From Homalodisca vitripennis (lineage: Eukaryota; Arthropoda; Insecta; Hemiptera; Cicadellidae): a stretch of 64,000 bases of DNA. The notes beneath the pieces are model-generated. The model made no database searches. It was not told the origin of the DNA and saw nothing but the letters and a program-made list of their open reading frames with translations. Shown here in pieces: positions 1 to 10,102 of this stretch (position 1 is its first letter; each line of letters begins with the position of its first letter). Made by a program: the position numbers and the translations under genes. Location of the stretch: the NCBI RefSeq assembly GCF_021130785.1, contig NC_060214.1, positions 109,261,001 through 109,325,000 on the forward strand. Direction: 5' to 3'.

Positions 1-214
1 ATTAATCAGTATCGATTGATTATATCGATGGTTGTGATTAAGTAATACCGTTTGCCAATTTCAATATAAAAAACCGGGCCCGCTTATCATACCCTACTCA
101 CGAATTGTAAAAACATGATGTTGTATTAAACAGGCTTGAACTGTATTTTTTTCCAAATTTGGTAAATTATCTTTCGATCAATTGTAGGTTGTAATATTTG
201 ATCATAAAATGTGT

Positions 215-625
215 CAATGTTGAATTTAGCTCAATTTTACCTTCCTCTTGCTCAGCATCCGAAATCTGACGCTGGTCACAGACTTGACTCCTGGAATCTG
301 GAGTCATGTTCATCTGAAGAGATCCTAAAGTTGGCGACGAAGAAGCTCAAAATGAACTCTTTGCTTCGTTTCGACATCAAAGTACATATTTTAGTCAGTA
401 TGTTTTGTAATCTAGATGTCTCTCATGTAGTAACAATTCAAATTTTTCATTTTGAGCTTCTTCGCCGTCTACTTATTTTCGATCTATTCAAACGAACATG
501 ACTCCAGATCCTAGGAGTCAAGTCTGTAACAGCGTCAAATTCCAGAAGCTGAACTAAATTAAAAGGATGGCGAATTTGATCTAAACTCAAAATTCACATT
601 GATCAACCCATCCCATCATAGCTTG
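215..625. repeat. Fold-back (inverted-repeat) element, copy A
   Basis: Nested inverted repeats are visible. Positions 278-311 pair with 494-527 (32 of 34 bases), and 339-356 pair perfectly with 446-463 (18 bases, around an AGCTCAAAATG core). The outer ends, near 215-245 and 565-603, are weaker complements. Related sequence occurs at 10560-11040, 57935-58250 and inside the tandem array 61274-62031, so this is a dispersed non-autonomous family. The 96-codon frame that runs through it is a by-product of the repeat. The class (MITE or other fold-back element) is inferred from structure only; no transposase or clear target-site duplication was seen. Confidence 0.75.
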
Positions 626-715
626 GAGAGGACTTAATAGTCCTAAACTCGCCAATTGAGTATGCTTTTTCGTTGTATTCAATAAAGACATTTTTTCATT
701 TCATTTCATTTTCTT
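626..715 (+). mobile_element. Possible retroelement 3' end with AATAAA and (CATTT)n tail
   Basis: An AATAAA signal at 680-685 is followed about 12 bases later by a (CATTT)n run at 697-711. This layout is typical of the 3' ends of some insect LINEs and the SINEs that use them. It directly follows the fold-back copy at 215-625 and could be its tail or a separate insertion. No coding sequence was recognised. Confidence 0.35.
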
Positions 716-1490
716 AGCTTCGTTATGTGTATAACAAGTGTAGCCTTATCATTATTTCTTTAATTTTACTTGGCTTCCATTTCCTTATCTGCTGCTTTAT
801 AGTTCTGTAATTTCTATTTATTTTAAGAAAATAAGAATATTTTTTCATACACTTTTCAAAATAACAAGAAACATTATCCAAGCCACAGTGGTGAGGCTTG
901 AAACTCAGTAGTTGTCAAAAGCTAATCGTCTGTTGCTGTTAAACTGCATTTGATTTGTATAAAAATCAGCTGATTATATTCAATTTTAAATCACAACCAC
1001 TGGTGGCTATATTTGTCTCAAATACATATCAATTTTTTGAAAACAATTTACTTTACTATGCTATTTAGTTTCTTTATTGTGTTGTTTGACAATGGCCTAA
1101 TTTTTTGTTTCGGTGGCCCATGAAGAAAACAATTAACTTATTTAAATTTGTTAAATGATAATTTCACATGTAACTGGCTTAAACCATTTTTAAAATGTAT
1201 TTGATTTCATTTAAACTTTTAATGCATAAAATACCTTTTTATTATCAATTTGTAAGTAGATTATCTATCACTTTTTAAACTTAATACTAAATGTTTTAAA
1301 AGACTCCCACTTTGAATTGTGTCTATTATTTTTCCAGCTTCACAGTGATACGTAACAAAATAAGTATAACTATCGTACTAATTTTAGTTTTTATATCTTA
1401 AATGTCTACTTAAAAAATGACAATGGTATAATACACATTTACAGACAGATGGATTAAAACTAAACATTGCATGACGTTCCTGAGTTACGT
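716..1490. other. AT-rich DNA, nothing recognised
   Basis: No credible open frame, RNA gene or repeat family was identified on either strand. The stretch is AT-rich with short homopolymer runs. Confidence 0.5.
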
Positions 1491-1690
1491 GTCCCACAAC
1501 GCTATGTTATGATTTGTTTATTTTAACCTAGACTGTAATAATTTGCAGGTCAGTTGTTCACCTGAGAAAGGGATCAGATTGCAGATCTCGAAACGTAGTG
1601 TTACTGATTGTTTTGTGCTACGGAACGATACCAAATGTTCGAAAACCCCTTGTTTCCTACACAATTCTTCCACCGTTAAAAACAAATTTA
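1491..1690 (+). repeat. Dispersed repeat with hammerhead-like core, copy 1
   Basis: This is one arm of the family defined best at 31848-32378. It contains a GATC-agattgca-GATC hairpin followed by TCGAAACGTAGTG, with a CTGAGAA sequence just upstream, and ends in the outer segment near 1665-1685 that the other copies share. The core CTGANGA is degraded here (CTGAGAA). Identification as a Penelope-like terminal segment is inference from the CTGANGA/hairpin/GAAAC layout; no reverse transcriptase lies nearby. Confidence 0.65.
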
Positions 1691-2175
1691 ACCAAAATAT
1701 TGGTCCTTAAGTTCTTATAAGCCACTCGATGGGTCAATGTCGCTTCTCTGTGCTCCGGCCCATGGTTTGATAACCATGCTCGAGCTGATGCCTTGCGTAA
1801 CCATTCAGTTATACAACAACGATAGTTTTTTATGCATTATATCAATTTACATTTTTATAGCATCTTACTACTTCGTGTTATTCAGGTTAAATTTAAATTT
1901 TTCTATTCGAAGGTGTCAAGAATAACCTAAACTTCATTAATAAAGTGCGTCTGTGGAATTATGGAGCAAAAAAACTGTATAAAATGCTGAATTCTACCGG
2001 GTATAATTGAGGTGCCAAACAAGATACTGGGAGTAAATGAAGGTGTGAGGTCTGTGTGATTGAGAGTGCATCTACAGGAAGCGGTGTAGGCGAAATTTTC
2101 TAGTTCCAAATCCTGTTGCCAACGGCTGCCTTTCGAAAGGAAAGAAAGAAACGCTGGGATAAATAGCTAGCAAAA
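1691..2175. other. No recognisable feature
   Basis: Short frames of about 60 codons occur on both strands and look like chance. No repeat partner was noticed elsewhere in the window. Confidence 0.45.
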
Positions 2176-2275
2176 TTGAAATGAAATATTGAAATGAAAT
2201 GAAATATTTCTTTATTTGAGGTGAAATTAGGGCCTCATGGCCCTTTCTTACATTTAGCCTCATATACAAACTAGA
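2176..2275 (-). mobile_element. Retroelement 3' end (hairpin, AATAAA, (ATTTC)n tail), minus strand
   Basis: Read on the minus strand there is a hairpin (plus-strand AGGGCCTCATGGCCCT, 2229-2244), then AATAAA (plus 2211-2216), then a (CATTT)-type tail down to about 2180. A terminal stem-loop before a short simple-repeat tail is typical of LINE 3' ends and of SINEs that borrow them. No coding part remains. Confidence 0.5.
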
Positions 2276-2489
2276 ACAAAATATTTTTATTTTTAAATAA
2301 TAATAAAACTAAAAATTTATTGTAAACATTTTCAATATGAACAAAAAGTACAACTTTATTTAAGAATATAAAATAAAAAATGTATAACGATAAAAGGTAT
2401 ATAAACATATTTATAATCACATACTCACACACACAAAAATAACATGTACTTGAACCAGGTTCAATCATACATAGCGAGTATTACAGTGG

Positions 2490-3125
2490 AGGTCAGTAGT
2501 CTTAGGGAACAGTGTCGTGAGTTGCAAGTCATGTCCCTTCAGACTGTCATAGTGCTGCGGTGGAAAATCTACAGATTAAAAACGCTCGAATGGACTTTGA
2601 AGTAATCAATCTCAAAGAAGAAGTGTCAGAGCTCCAACAACAGATGCAGCAGAATACTCTGATTCTCGGTGTGCTAGTTACAGACATTGCTGGTATTGAA
2701 ATATTGGACTCTATAACGAGAATCTTAAATGTAAAATTTCAACGAAGTCATGTGTCGAAGTCATACTAGACTCTAGATTCAATCCTACAATCCTCGAAAC
2801 TCAATTCGATATCCTGCAATAACTGTTTCTTGTCGAGATCCACGAATTCAGAAGGGAGCATTGCAAGAATATTCAGAAGATCGTCGTCGGCTGAGATCCA
2901 CCCGTTCCCAGACTTTCAAGTTTATCTTAATGGACATTAAACTACAGGGACCAGAGACATTTTCATCGCGGTGAAATGTCCATTTTTTTCAAGTCCAAAA
3001 AAACTTCCTTCGGTGTGGACAAATGATTGTATAGTTCCTACGAAAATGCTAACAGAACCCCCTTCAAATTTCAAATTTCTTAGCCTCCGTCAAGTTAATG
3101 ACCTGTTAATCAGACTCCTGCAACT
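2490..3125 (+). pseudogene. Degraded LINE ORF1-like remnant
   Basis: Around 2560-2769 the frame reads as a charged, heptad-rich segment (LKEEVSELQQQMQQNTLILG) resembling the coiled coil and start of the RNA-binding domain of Jockey/CR1-type ORF1 proteins, which are RNA chaperones that coat LINE RNA. After stops and frame changes, 3016-3110 encodes VWTNDCIVPTKM followed by LSLRQVNDL, which resembles the C-terminal stretch of the same proteins. Frames between are interrupted, and there is no ORF2 behind it. A chance coiled-coil match is the alternative; two blocks in the expected order make the LINE reading more likely. Confidence 0.45.
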
Positions 3126-3229
3126 CCAAAGGAGAAGACCAAAGGACTGTAGACCTTATCACCGTCATTGCAGTTGGAAACTTCTCTCGCTGCATTATAA
3201 ATATCCTCCCTCACTAGTGAATGAATAGA

Positions 3230-3700
3230 ATATTTGTTAAACCTTGTGCTGTATAATTAATAATAATAATGTAAGAAAATAGTTATTCACATTTTTACTT
3301 TATTGACTTATGTAAACTAGTATAACTTAACTGAATTAAATTTCCTTCTGGCGCTTAAACAACTACAACAGGCTTTGAGTCATAAATTTACAGAATTAAA
3401 AACATGCAATAACCATCTGGAAAAGTTTTCTTTACATTCAGCACGATATCTTTTATAATACAATGCGTCTGGCATTGTACGTACAGGTATAATAACCTTT
3501 TGGCTCGACTCCTCGACCGATAAAACAGTTTATTATCTTGCCTGTCATTAATTTTGATTGCCTTTTCTTTGTTTGATGGTCTCAGTTGTTTGTAACTTTT
3601 ATGGTACGCCAAAATAAATAGGAGAATTTATTTTCTTTGTTTCCTTGGAATGTAAATCCTTTAAAGCTGTAAAGATGAATACTCAAAAATCACTTTTTTC
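3230..3700. other. No recognisable feature
   Basis: AT-rich DNA. A 74-codon minus-strand frame (3388-3612) has no recognisable motif and is treated as chance. Confidence 0.4.
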
Positions 3701-3711
3701 GGGTTTTTTAA

Positions 3712-3795
3712 ACCTGATGAAGAAGATAGATTCAAATCTACGAAACGTTGTGTTCTATTGTTGGAACGATGGCAATGTCTGAAATCCCATTTTTT
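3712..3795 (+). repeat. Hammerhead-core-like sequence, divergent family member
   Basis: CTGATGA at 3714-3720 is followed by a perfect 6-bp hairpin (TAGATT 3727-3732 with AATCTA 3735-3740) and GAAAC at 3742-3746. This order, CUGANGA then stem II then GAAAC, is the conserved core of hammerhead ribozymes. The hairpin sequence differs completely from that in the other family members while the pairing is kept, which suggests compensatory change. Downstream, GGAACGATGGCAATGTC matches the shared flank of the family. Stems I and III are not evident, so activity is doubtful. Confidence 0.45.
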
Positions 3796-4195
3796 ACAAT
3801 AAATGTTTATTAAATGAAATAGTATGAAGTAAAGCTTCACACAGACTAACAGTGCAATATTTTATGATTGTTGACCAAATGTTTATGTTAACCTGTTAGA
3901 GATACAGCAAACTAAATACAAACTCCAACATGTTTTGCTCCCCAATACGTGTACCGTTACAGATCGTTTAAACTATCTAAGTACAGGCTTTCAGGCTGAC
4001 TGGCGTAGAAATCTCAAAAGTTTTGCAGAGTTCCATTGAACAAACAGCAATCGGAGCTGGAACATTCAATGAATCAAGCCTGAAAATGAGCGAGCACAAA
4101 TGTGATGGGTTCCAGCCGATAAAGTTCGCCGATTCGATTCACAGTCTTGGTGTTATTGGTGGTTTACAGTGACAGATGGAACTATTGGGACTATC
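3796..4195. other. No recognisable feature
   Basis: Nothing coding or repetitive was recognised; the sequence around 4080-4180 is slightly richer in CpG than its surroundings. Confidence 0.4.
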
Positions 4196-4197
4196 CC

Positions 4198-4240
4198 ATT
4201 GGTTATAAAATACGCGTTACATCGCGCCATGTAACAGTGT
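4198..4240 (+). promoter_or_regulatory. Core-promoter-like ATTGG plus TATAAAA
   Basis: An inverted CCAAT box (ATTGG, 4198-4202) abuts a consensus TATA box (TATAAAA, 4204-4210) in a slightly CpG-richer patch, with possible start sites about 30 bases downstream near 4235-4250. No recognisable transcript follows, and in AT-rich DNA such boxes occur by chance. Confidence 0.2.
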
Positions 4241-4589
4241 TGTCCACTCGATCACTATGGGTGTTAATTTGCTATTGATGTTACTCATATATTCCTAGGG
4301 TCAGGCGATAATTGAACACATTATAGGTTACGCAGACCAAATCAGTTATCGAGGACAACATTGTGATTCGAATCATGTACACTATAGAATTAGTGTTCCG
4401 ATCTCTATTGTACTATTTCAATTTACAGGCTCTCAAATTGAACTCAAATGCCGTTAACTAAATATTGAAATTAAATTTTGTATAGCTCAGTAAATATGGT
4501 CGAGGATGTTTACATTTTGTTTGCAATACCACTATACCGTATATCGTTATAATAGGTTTGTGTAGTTGCATTGATTCAAACCTATTATA

Positions 4590-4650
4590 TTATTCCAGTT
4601 ATAATATTATTTGCTGACGACAGTAACTTTTTTATAGGAATCATCTATAG
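4590..4650 (+). pseudogene. Possible LINE reverse transcriptase catalytic-motif relic
   Basis: The frame reads IILFADDSNFFIGI, which resembles the FADD catalytic motif of non-LTR retrotransposon reverse transcriptases, where the two aspartates bind metal. Flanking residues do not extend the match, so this is either a very short relic or chance. Confidence 0.3.
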
Positions 4651-5068
4651 AAATCGAAATTCAAGTTCAACATATCTTTTTTTAAATTTTACTTCCGTTG
4701 CTAGTAACATGACTATCAAAAAAGTTTTTCCGACTCATATCACTCGGATAACCCTTATTTTAATGATTTTCTGTCACGTCTGTTGTTTGAATGTTGCTAC
4801 CCAAGCGATACCGAAATATCTCAATACTTTAATTTAAATCTTTGATATTTCGACCTAATTTTACAGATATGCTAGTAATGTCTCACTGCGATGAAACTTA
4901 GAATGATAGGTTGACATCTATGGTTTTAATAACATCTACTTTAGAAATTAAATGACACTTTTTCTTAGAATTTTCACTTATTATTAGTGTTAATTCTCTA
5001 ATAACTTACAACTCAGTATAATAATCACTTACAGATGATTATATGCTTTTTCAGGTAATTAATAACAT

Positions 5069-5075
5069 TAGGTAA

Positions 5076-5080
<5 letters not shown>
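5069..5080. repeat. Target-site duplication (left) of the inverted LINE insertion
   Basis: TAGGTAATACTT is repeated exactly at 5504-5515 and brackets the LINE insertion. Confidence 0.85.
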
Positions 5081-5107
<27 letters not shown>

Positions 5108-5503
5108 GATATTGGGGTGGATTCATAGATCCTCACACGTCAACCTGAGCTTATTGTGTGCCCCTTTGATGTTAGAGGGGTAAGCCTATCTTTGTGCCCT
5201 TAATTAGGCTAAGAAGCTTTTCCCCGATACTAGCATCTGGTTCGTCGCCTGGTTGTTTATCACCGAAAAGAGCCCTTCTCCTTGCTCCCAGTCTCTCACA
5301 GTCCAGTATTATGTGTTTTGCAGTCTTTTCAGACTTATTTCAGAGTCTACACTCCGAGTCCACATCTACATCCAGTCTACATCCCCCCAGCTGATGGGGC
5401 TGGGCAGGGATCGGGTTAAGCAAGTGATTGCCTTGATCACTGGACACGGCCACTTCAGGAAACACCTAAACACTCTAGGTTTACGAAATGAGGACTCGGA
5501 GTG
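5081..5503 (-). mobile_element. 5'-truncated, 5'-inverted LINE insertion (twin-priming type)
   Basis: A poly-T run (5079-5107, the poly-A tail on the minus strand) begins the insert. Minus-strand coding for the C-terminal end of a Jockey/R1-type ORF2 follows (5360 down to 5172), containing KHIILDCERLGARRRALF and ending in a stop. The preceding part of the same protein (LITGHGHFRKHLNTLGL then NEDSECR) is present at about 5385-5503 but on the plus strand. The two pieces meet in the original protein at DSECR, and 15 bases (GGACTCGGAGTGTAG) are present at both, at 5347-5361 (inverted) and 5492-5506. Identical 12-bp flanks (5069-5080, 5504-5515) mark one insertion event. LINE family knowledge: such inversions arise by twin priming during target-primed reverse transcription. 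Confidence 0.85.
5172..5360 (-). pseudogene. ORF2 C-terminal fragment of the LINE
   Basis: The minus-strand frame reads DSECRL, an in-frame stop, then NKSEKTAKHIILDCERLG and on to a natural-looking stop at 5172-5174. The Cys/His pattern (C, then H and C in KHIILDC) matches the ending of R1/Jockey-type polyproteins after the RNase H-like region, where an EET..H.L..C signature is usual. One premature stop replaces the expected second Cys. Function in the living element would be part of the reverse transcriptase protein; this copy is dead. Confidence 0.7.
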
Positions 5504-5515
5504 TAGGTAATACTT
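5504..5515. repeat. Target-site duplication (right) of the inverted LINE insertion
   Basis: Exact second copy of TAGGTAATACTT. Its first three bases overlap the 15-base repeat of the inverted piece, so one to three junction bases are ambiguous. Confidence 0.85.
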
Positions 5516-5984
5516 AATGAGTAGTCCTCTGTACTTAAAACAAATCTCACTCATTGCTAGTTACTAACCTGTAATAACAATACTCATATGAGCTAACATT
5601 GAGAATGCCATATTGTCACTTATTCATCAACACAAACTTTATAACTTTTTGAGATAAACTATCTCAAATTAAAGCTAACCACAAACATTTCTAGGCCTAC
5701 ATTTTCAGAATAACTCCAACCTTTTTGGCTGTATTCTCAATATTAAATTTAGGTTCGTTTTTAATAATTATTTATGTATTGATTGATACATACCATTTCT
5801 GGATAGATACAACATACAGCAACGTCATGATAGTGATATGTTTAAAGATTATTATTGGCGATGAAAGATAAAAAAGTTAATAGGATTTCGGAAATTTGCT
5901 ACAAAATTATAAAAATGGAAAACGACGCGTCAAGAATGGAAACCTACCCTCGTCATCAGGTGTCAAAATCCTTAAGACAAAAGG

Positions 5985-6190
5985 TTAAACACACACACAC
6001 ACACAATTTTAACAAATAAAAAATTTATGAGCTTGCCACACACTAAAATAAATCTGTCAACAGGGTATGTTGTACTCCACAAAGTCAGGCAAATACCCGA
6101 CTGATACAACAACAATGTAAAGTCCAGACTGAGATTGAACCCAGTCTACGTTACTGCACAGAACCAAGAGCGTTACACTACATGCTACAT
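5985..6190 (-). mobile_element. tRNA-derived SINE-like unit, minus strand
   Basis: On the minus strand the sequence from about 6185 carries an A-box-like GTAGTGTAACGC and a B-box-like GGGTTCAATCTC, in the spacing of a tRNA gene. About 120 bases of unrelated body follow, then a short (GT)n tail at about 5993-6005. A 15-base piece of the body (TTGCCACACACTAAA) also occurs inverted at 6712-6726, beyond the neighbouring dispersed repeat. Target-site duplications were not found. Confidence 0.4.
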
Positions 6191-6244
6191 GCTACACGCA
6201 CCAGGGAAGTTGGGAGATCAACAAACACTGATGTCAGATGTTTT

Positions 6245-6735
6245 GTTATCTTAGGACAAGAAGTTTACAAAAATGAACCTAGTCCTATAAGGACCTTTGC
6301 GCTATTTCCGTTATACAGGATATTGTGGATGGGTAAGGTTGAGGATAAGAATTTGGGGCACTAATCTCATTTAATGTCCCTTTGGAAGAAGGGGAAGCCA
6401 ACTCTTAAGCAGTCTCTCCAGTCAAAGCAGACAGGGGTTGGCACACCCTTGTGTCTAGGCTAGCAAGAACGTTTGACTTTTAAGGAATGAATCCCACCAA
6501 CTCCAACAACCATACCCCGCATTAGATGAGCTATCGTCAGACATATCGAAACTACCCTTGCACCCCATAATCTTGACATTTGCGGTTAGTGCCGCTCCTG
6601 GACATCCATAAGGTTCCCAGATTTAGGTGGAATATCCGTTTTTTTGCTATGTTGTGAATACAACTGGAAGGTAAACACTAGTCAGAAGTGAACCCTCCTT
6701 GGGACTAATGAGTTTAGTGTGTGGCAAATTCATCG
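6245..6735. repeat. ~490-bp dispersed repeat, copy 1
   Basis: Aligned along its length with 37318-37803 and partly with 25085-25622. Shared blocks include the GGAAGAAGGGGAAGCC region near 6380, CCACCAACTCCAACA near 6490 and GGACATCCATAAGGTT near 6600. It is not visibly coding. Class unknown; the cleanest copy at 37318 has a 13-bp target-site duplication, which points to a retroposed element. Confidence 0.75.
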
Positions 6736-7414
6736 GTGCAGTTTATGGTTTTATATTTTGTACTCACATAATTATTTTTTTAGATTTTTTGACAACTTAG
6801 GAAGTTGTGGTTTTCAATTTTCTGAACTTAATGTTCTTTTTGAGTGATGTGTAACTATGGAAAATGTCCGAAATTCTACTATCGTAAACCTCTTCTTCGT
6901 TTTTAAGAAATTTGAAGGCCTACATTTTCCAATTTGGTCCAATCGAGTTCGGTTGTGACAAAATACAGTTTGGCTGACAACTCGAATCCAATTCTAACTC
7001 TATTTGACCGGTGAACAGACACACAGACAGCGGAGCGGTGAGATCAAAGCGCGCACAAAGCCACCACACATCACACAGCGCCGCCACCGCCACGGGTTGT
7101 CACCAGAGTGGGGCAAATCACTCCCTTTACTAGATAACCTTTTTGGTTTTCACATCACGCCATGCTTAGGTCAAATGTTTCACTCAGTAGTTTTATAGCT
7201 TCTACTGAATTTAACATTTCTCCATATTTAACCCGTGAAATATGAACAGTTCTATTTATTTACGAGGTGTTCCACAGGTTTCATTTCGATTGCATGCAAA
7301 CTTTCAATTCTATAGCGCATTTCATTTTTGAGATGTCCTATGGACAACCAGACTGTTGTTATAGAAAAGAAATCTTTACATCCCCTGGCAGAAAAAGTTT
7401 CTACTGAATAACAG
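6736..7414. other. No recognisable feature; GC-rich patch near 7005-7130
   Basis: The patch 7005-7130 is clearly more GC-rich than its surroundings and lies in a 64-codon frame, but the frame has no recognisable motif. Confidence 0.4.
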
Positions 7415-7500
7415 GCTTTAATGACGCTCAGCCAAATCCTAGGGATGTATGTGCACCACCATAGAACTCAGTCTTATCTATGTAGATATGAAATTCCATG
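7415..7500 (+). repeat. Fragment of the GCTCAGCCAAATCC dispersed family
   Basis: The block ACGCTCAGCCAAATCC followed by a variant of CATGCACCATCAT-GAACTCAG recurs at 20500-21400, 27700-27735, 35130-35290 and, degraded, at 48820-48880. Non-coding. Confidence 0.6.
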
Positions 7501-7751
7501 CAAAATTGAAATTCTACAGATGAAAAAGCATTGAGACATTTTGCGGATTGTTAGGTTACATTTTAACTATGCCCACGTATTATTGCACTAAGTTTGCTTA
7601 CTAATTTATTTTATCCTCGCCATTAAGGTTAGACATTAGAAATGTCTATATTTGTCTAAAAACGCCCGAGTAGAAGTTAGAAGTTTTAAGAAAACTGAAA
7701 TACATTGATAAAAAGCAATAGGGTTGACGCCTTATATGTATACGGTATATA

Positions 7752-8160
7752 ATACCCTATGTGAGTGCATTCACCTCAGCAGTTCAACAGCATATATATC
7801 GAGTCTATTATCAAATAAAAACCTGGGTAGGGAATGAAATTGATACAGAACAGTGGGATTCGGAGTTGAAAAAATAATATATTACAGCAATAACAACTTT
7901 ATTGCCACCAACACCCGATGATCTACTAAACACAATCTTTTGTAATTGTACAAAAGGTTGTGGCGGCAAATGTGGATGTACATAAACAAATTGGATTGAG
8001 ATGTTCTAGAGCTTGTGGACATTGTCGTTGTCAGTCATGCTTAAACGAAGAGTCCAAAGAAAATTATGAAGATGTTGATTTAAATACAGCAATAAGTCCA
8101 CTCGATATTTTGTCAGCAACTTTTGATGAAGTTGAAATTGAGGATATCAACGACGAATGA
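7752..8160 (+). pseudogene. Cys-rich C-terminal fragment of a repetitive arthropod ORF, with stop and frameshift
   Basis: The frame from 7752 reads YVSAFTSAVQQ, then HIYRVYYQIKTWVGNE, then a stop at 7875-7877. It continues as PPTPDDLLNTIFCNC and TKGCGGKCGC to a second stop at 7983-7985. The next frame then continues the same domain as QIGLRCSRACGHCRC..C and an acidic tail ending in a stop at 8158-8160. The regular Cys spacing (CNC...C....CGC.....GL.C...CG.C....C) resembles a CXC-like Cys-rich module that I know from high-copy uncharacterised arthropod ORFs, where it follows a R.Y.Q...W.GN stretch. One nonsense codon and one frameshift make this a dead copy. The family assignment is from memory of the pattern, and its function is unknown; a mobile-element origin is inferred from its copy number in arthropods. 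Confidence 0.6.
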
Positions 8161-8244
8161 ATATTATAAAAATTATATACAACAATATTTTCCCTATTTT
8201 TTAATGTACAAATAAATAATTATTGAGCATAAAATTAAAAAAAA

Positions 8245-8648
8245 CTTTTATTTCAGGCCATGGATTACGCCTACGGGGGAAACCATGTAAAAAAAACGCT
8301 CTTTGCATTCTAGCTCATAGGTGGTGCGGAAACGAGTGCATCATCATAATGTAGTCGCGTTCTTAGCGCTCTGGCCCCAAAACGGTTGACTTTACAGAAA
8401 TATGCAAGAACATTTTTTTTTTATAATCATATGAGAAATAATAATTATTTCTCATATCTCATATGATTATAAAAAAAAAATGTTCTTGCATATTTCTGTA
8501 AAGTCAACCGTTTTTGGGGCTAGAGCGCTGAGAACGTGACTACATTATGATGATGCACTCGTTTCCGCACCACCTATGAGCTAGAATGCAAAGAGCGTTT
8601 TTTTACATGGTTTCCCCCTTAGGCGTAATCCATGGCCTGTAATAAAAG
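8245..8648. repeat. 404-bp near-perfect hairpin (fold-back element)
   Basis: Left arm 8245-8442 and right arm 8443-8648 are reverse complements with only scattered mismatches and a 7-8-base duplication near the centre. The ends are CTTTTATTTCAGGCC and its complement with one mismatch. No open frame crosses it. The very high arm identity implies recent insertion or arm conversion. If transcribed it would fold into a ~195-bp duplex suitable for Dicer. No convincing target-site duplication was found, so the exact boundaries may be a few bases off. Confidence 0.9.
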
Positions 8649-9364
8649 GCCATTTAATTGTTATAATGACCTTTATTGACCTCCAAGCCATAGGTCGCGA
8701 GATATTCGCGAAAAACTTATTTTCGTGACCTTTTGACCCTTATAACTTTTTTAGCCGGCACGATATCAATGTCGATTTTTCACACCTTCATTAAAACGCC
8801 ATATTGAAGGTGTATACCAAATTCAGCTCACTAGGAATTTTTCCGCAGACGAAATCTTAAATGACTGGACTATCTAGAGAAATGAAATTTCAGTTCATAA
8901 AGTAATAAGCTTCACTAACGCTCAACTAAATTTTAAAAAAATTATGAGATTAATGAATTATACGTTTACATGCTGTAATGAAGGTAGGGAATAATTATAT
9001 GGTAATACTATGGATGCTAGGAACTTAATAGTTTCTATAATATTACCAAGTGATCATAATTACTACAGAGCAACTTGTATTCATATATGTATTACTCTTT
9101 TAAAAGCCTGCATTAATTTAAATACTTGTAAAAGAATCATAACAGAAATATGTTGTTTGAAAATAAGGAGAACAAACCAAATGATAAAATACGAATCGTA
9201 AGTATTTCTGCACATCGCAACTTAGAATTGAAAATATGAAAAAGGATTGCAATAGCACGTTATTTGAAAAGGTTAAGTCAACTCTAAATATATATGTAGA
9301 GTTTTGAAAGTGATAAATATCCCAAACAATAAAGAAATACAAACTTAATCTTCATTTATCAGAT

Positions 9365-9368
<4 letters not shown>
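8649..9368. other. No recognisable feature
   Basis: The stretch holds short chance frames on both strands (9010-9201, 9118-9342) and nothing recognisable. Confidence 0.4.

Positions 9369-9401
<33 letters not shown>
9369..9401. repeat. (AT)n microsatellite
   Basis: Uninterrupted alternating A and T. Confidence 0.95.
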
Positions 9402-9404
<3 letters not shown>

Positions 9405-10102
9405 TATATATTATATCAGATAAAAAAGCAGAATATTTCATAATCATAGTAAAGTGAATCATACATGGTTTATAGTTGTTTAGAAGAAATTTTCAATCAA
9501 TGTTCTAACCCCTATTTCGAAGAATGTTTTTTTAGGATAATTGCATAACAATACAACTGAACGTGACGGTATAAGCTCTGCATTAATAAAGTTAACACGT
9601 TTGAAATATATTAAAATACTTTTGTAATTTGTTACATCAACCTAGCCTTTGAGACTATAGTATTTCAATATTAGCTTCCAGCTAAAGGAAGACACCGCTA
9701 TAACAATACCGCAGAATATCAATATCAAATTGCAATTATTAAAGACTTAATTTGCTACTGTCGTCTATATTTAAACTATAGGGAAAATCTTAACAGTAAA
9801 ACTAATATCATATTATCAATAAAAACGTTAAATTTTTCAGTAGAAATTTATACAGATTTGGGATTTTTCTATGAGATAGCAAATGTGTGATTATATCAAT
9901 AAAGTACCTAATGGAATAAATAAATAAATAAAAACTAAGAGTGAAAGTCTATATGATTTGTTTCGTCAGTTTATGACAGAAATCAATGTATTATAGTTGC
10001 TCAAGTGATATTCTATAAATAAAAAATAGAATGTCACCACATTCAGAGCTTAGAACGACTTTATTTCCTATTAAATATGCACTTAATGCTTTGTGCAACA
10101 GT
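9402..10102. other. AT-rich DNA, nothing recognised
   Basis: No coding or repeat signal was noticed. Confidence 0.45.

Noticed and set aside
3388..3612. 74-codon basic minus-strand frame
   Set aside because: No recognisable domain; probably chance.
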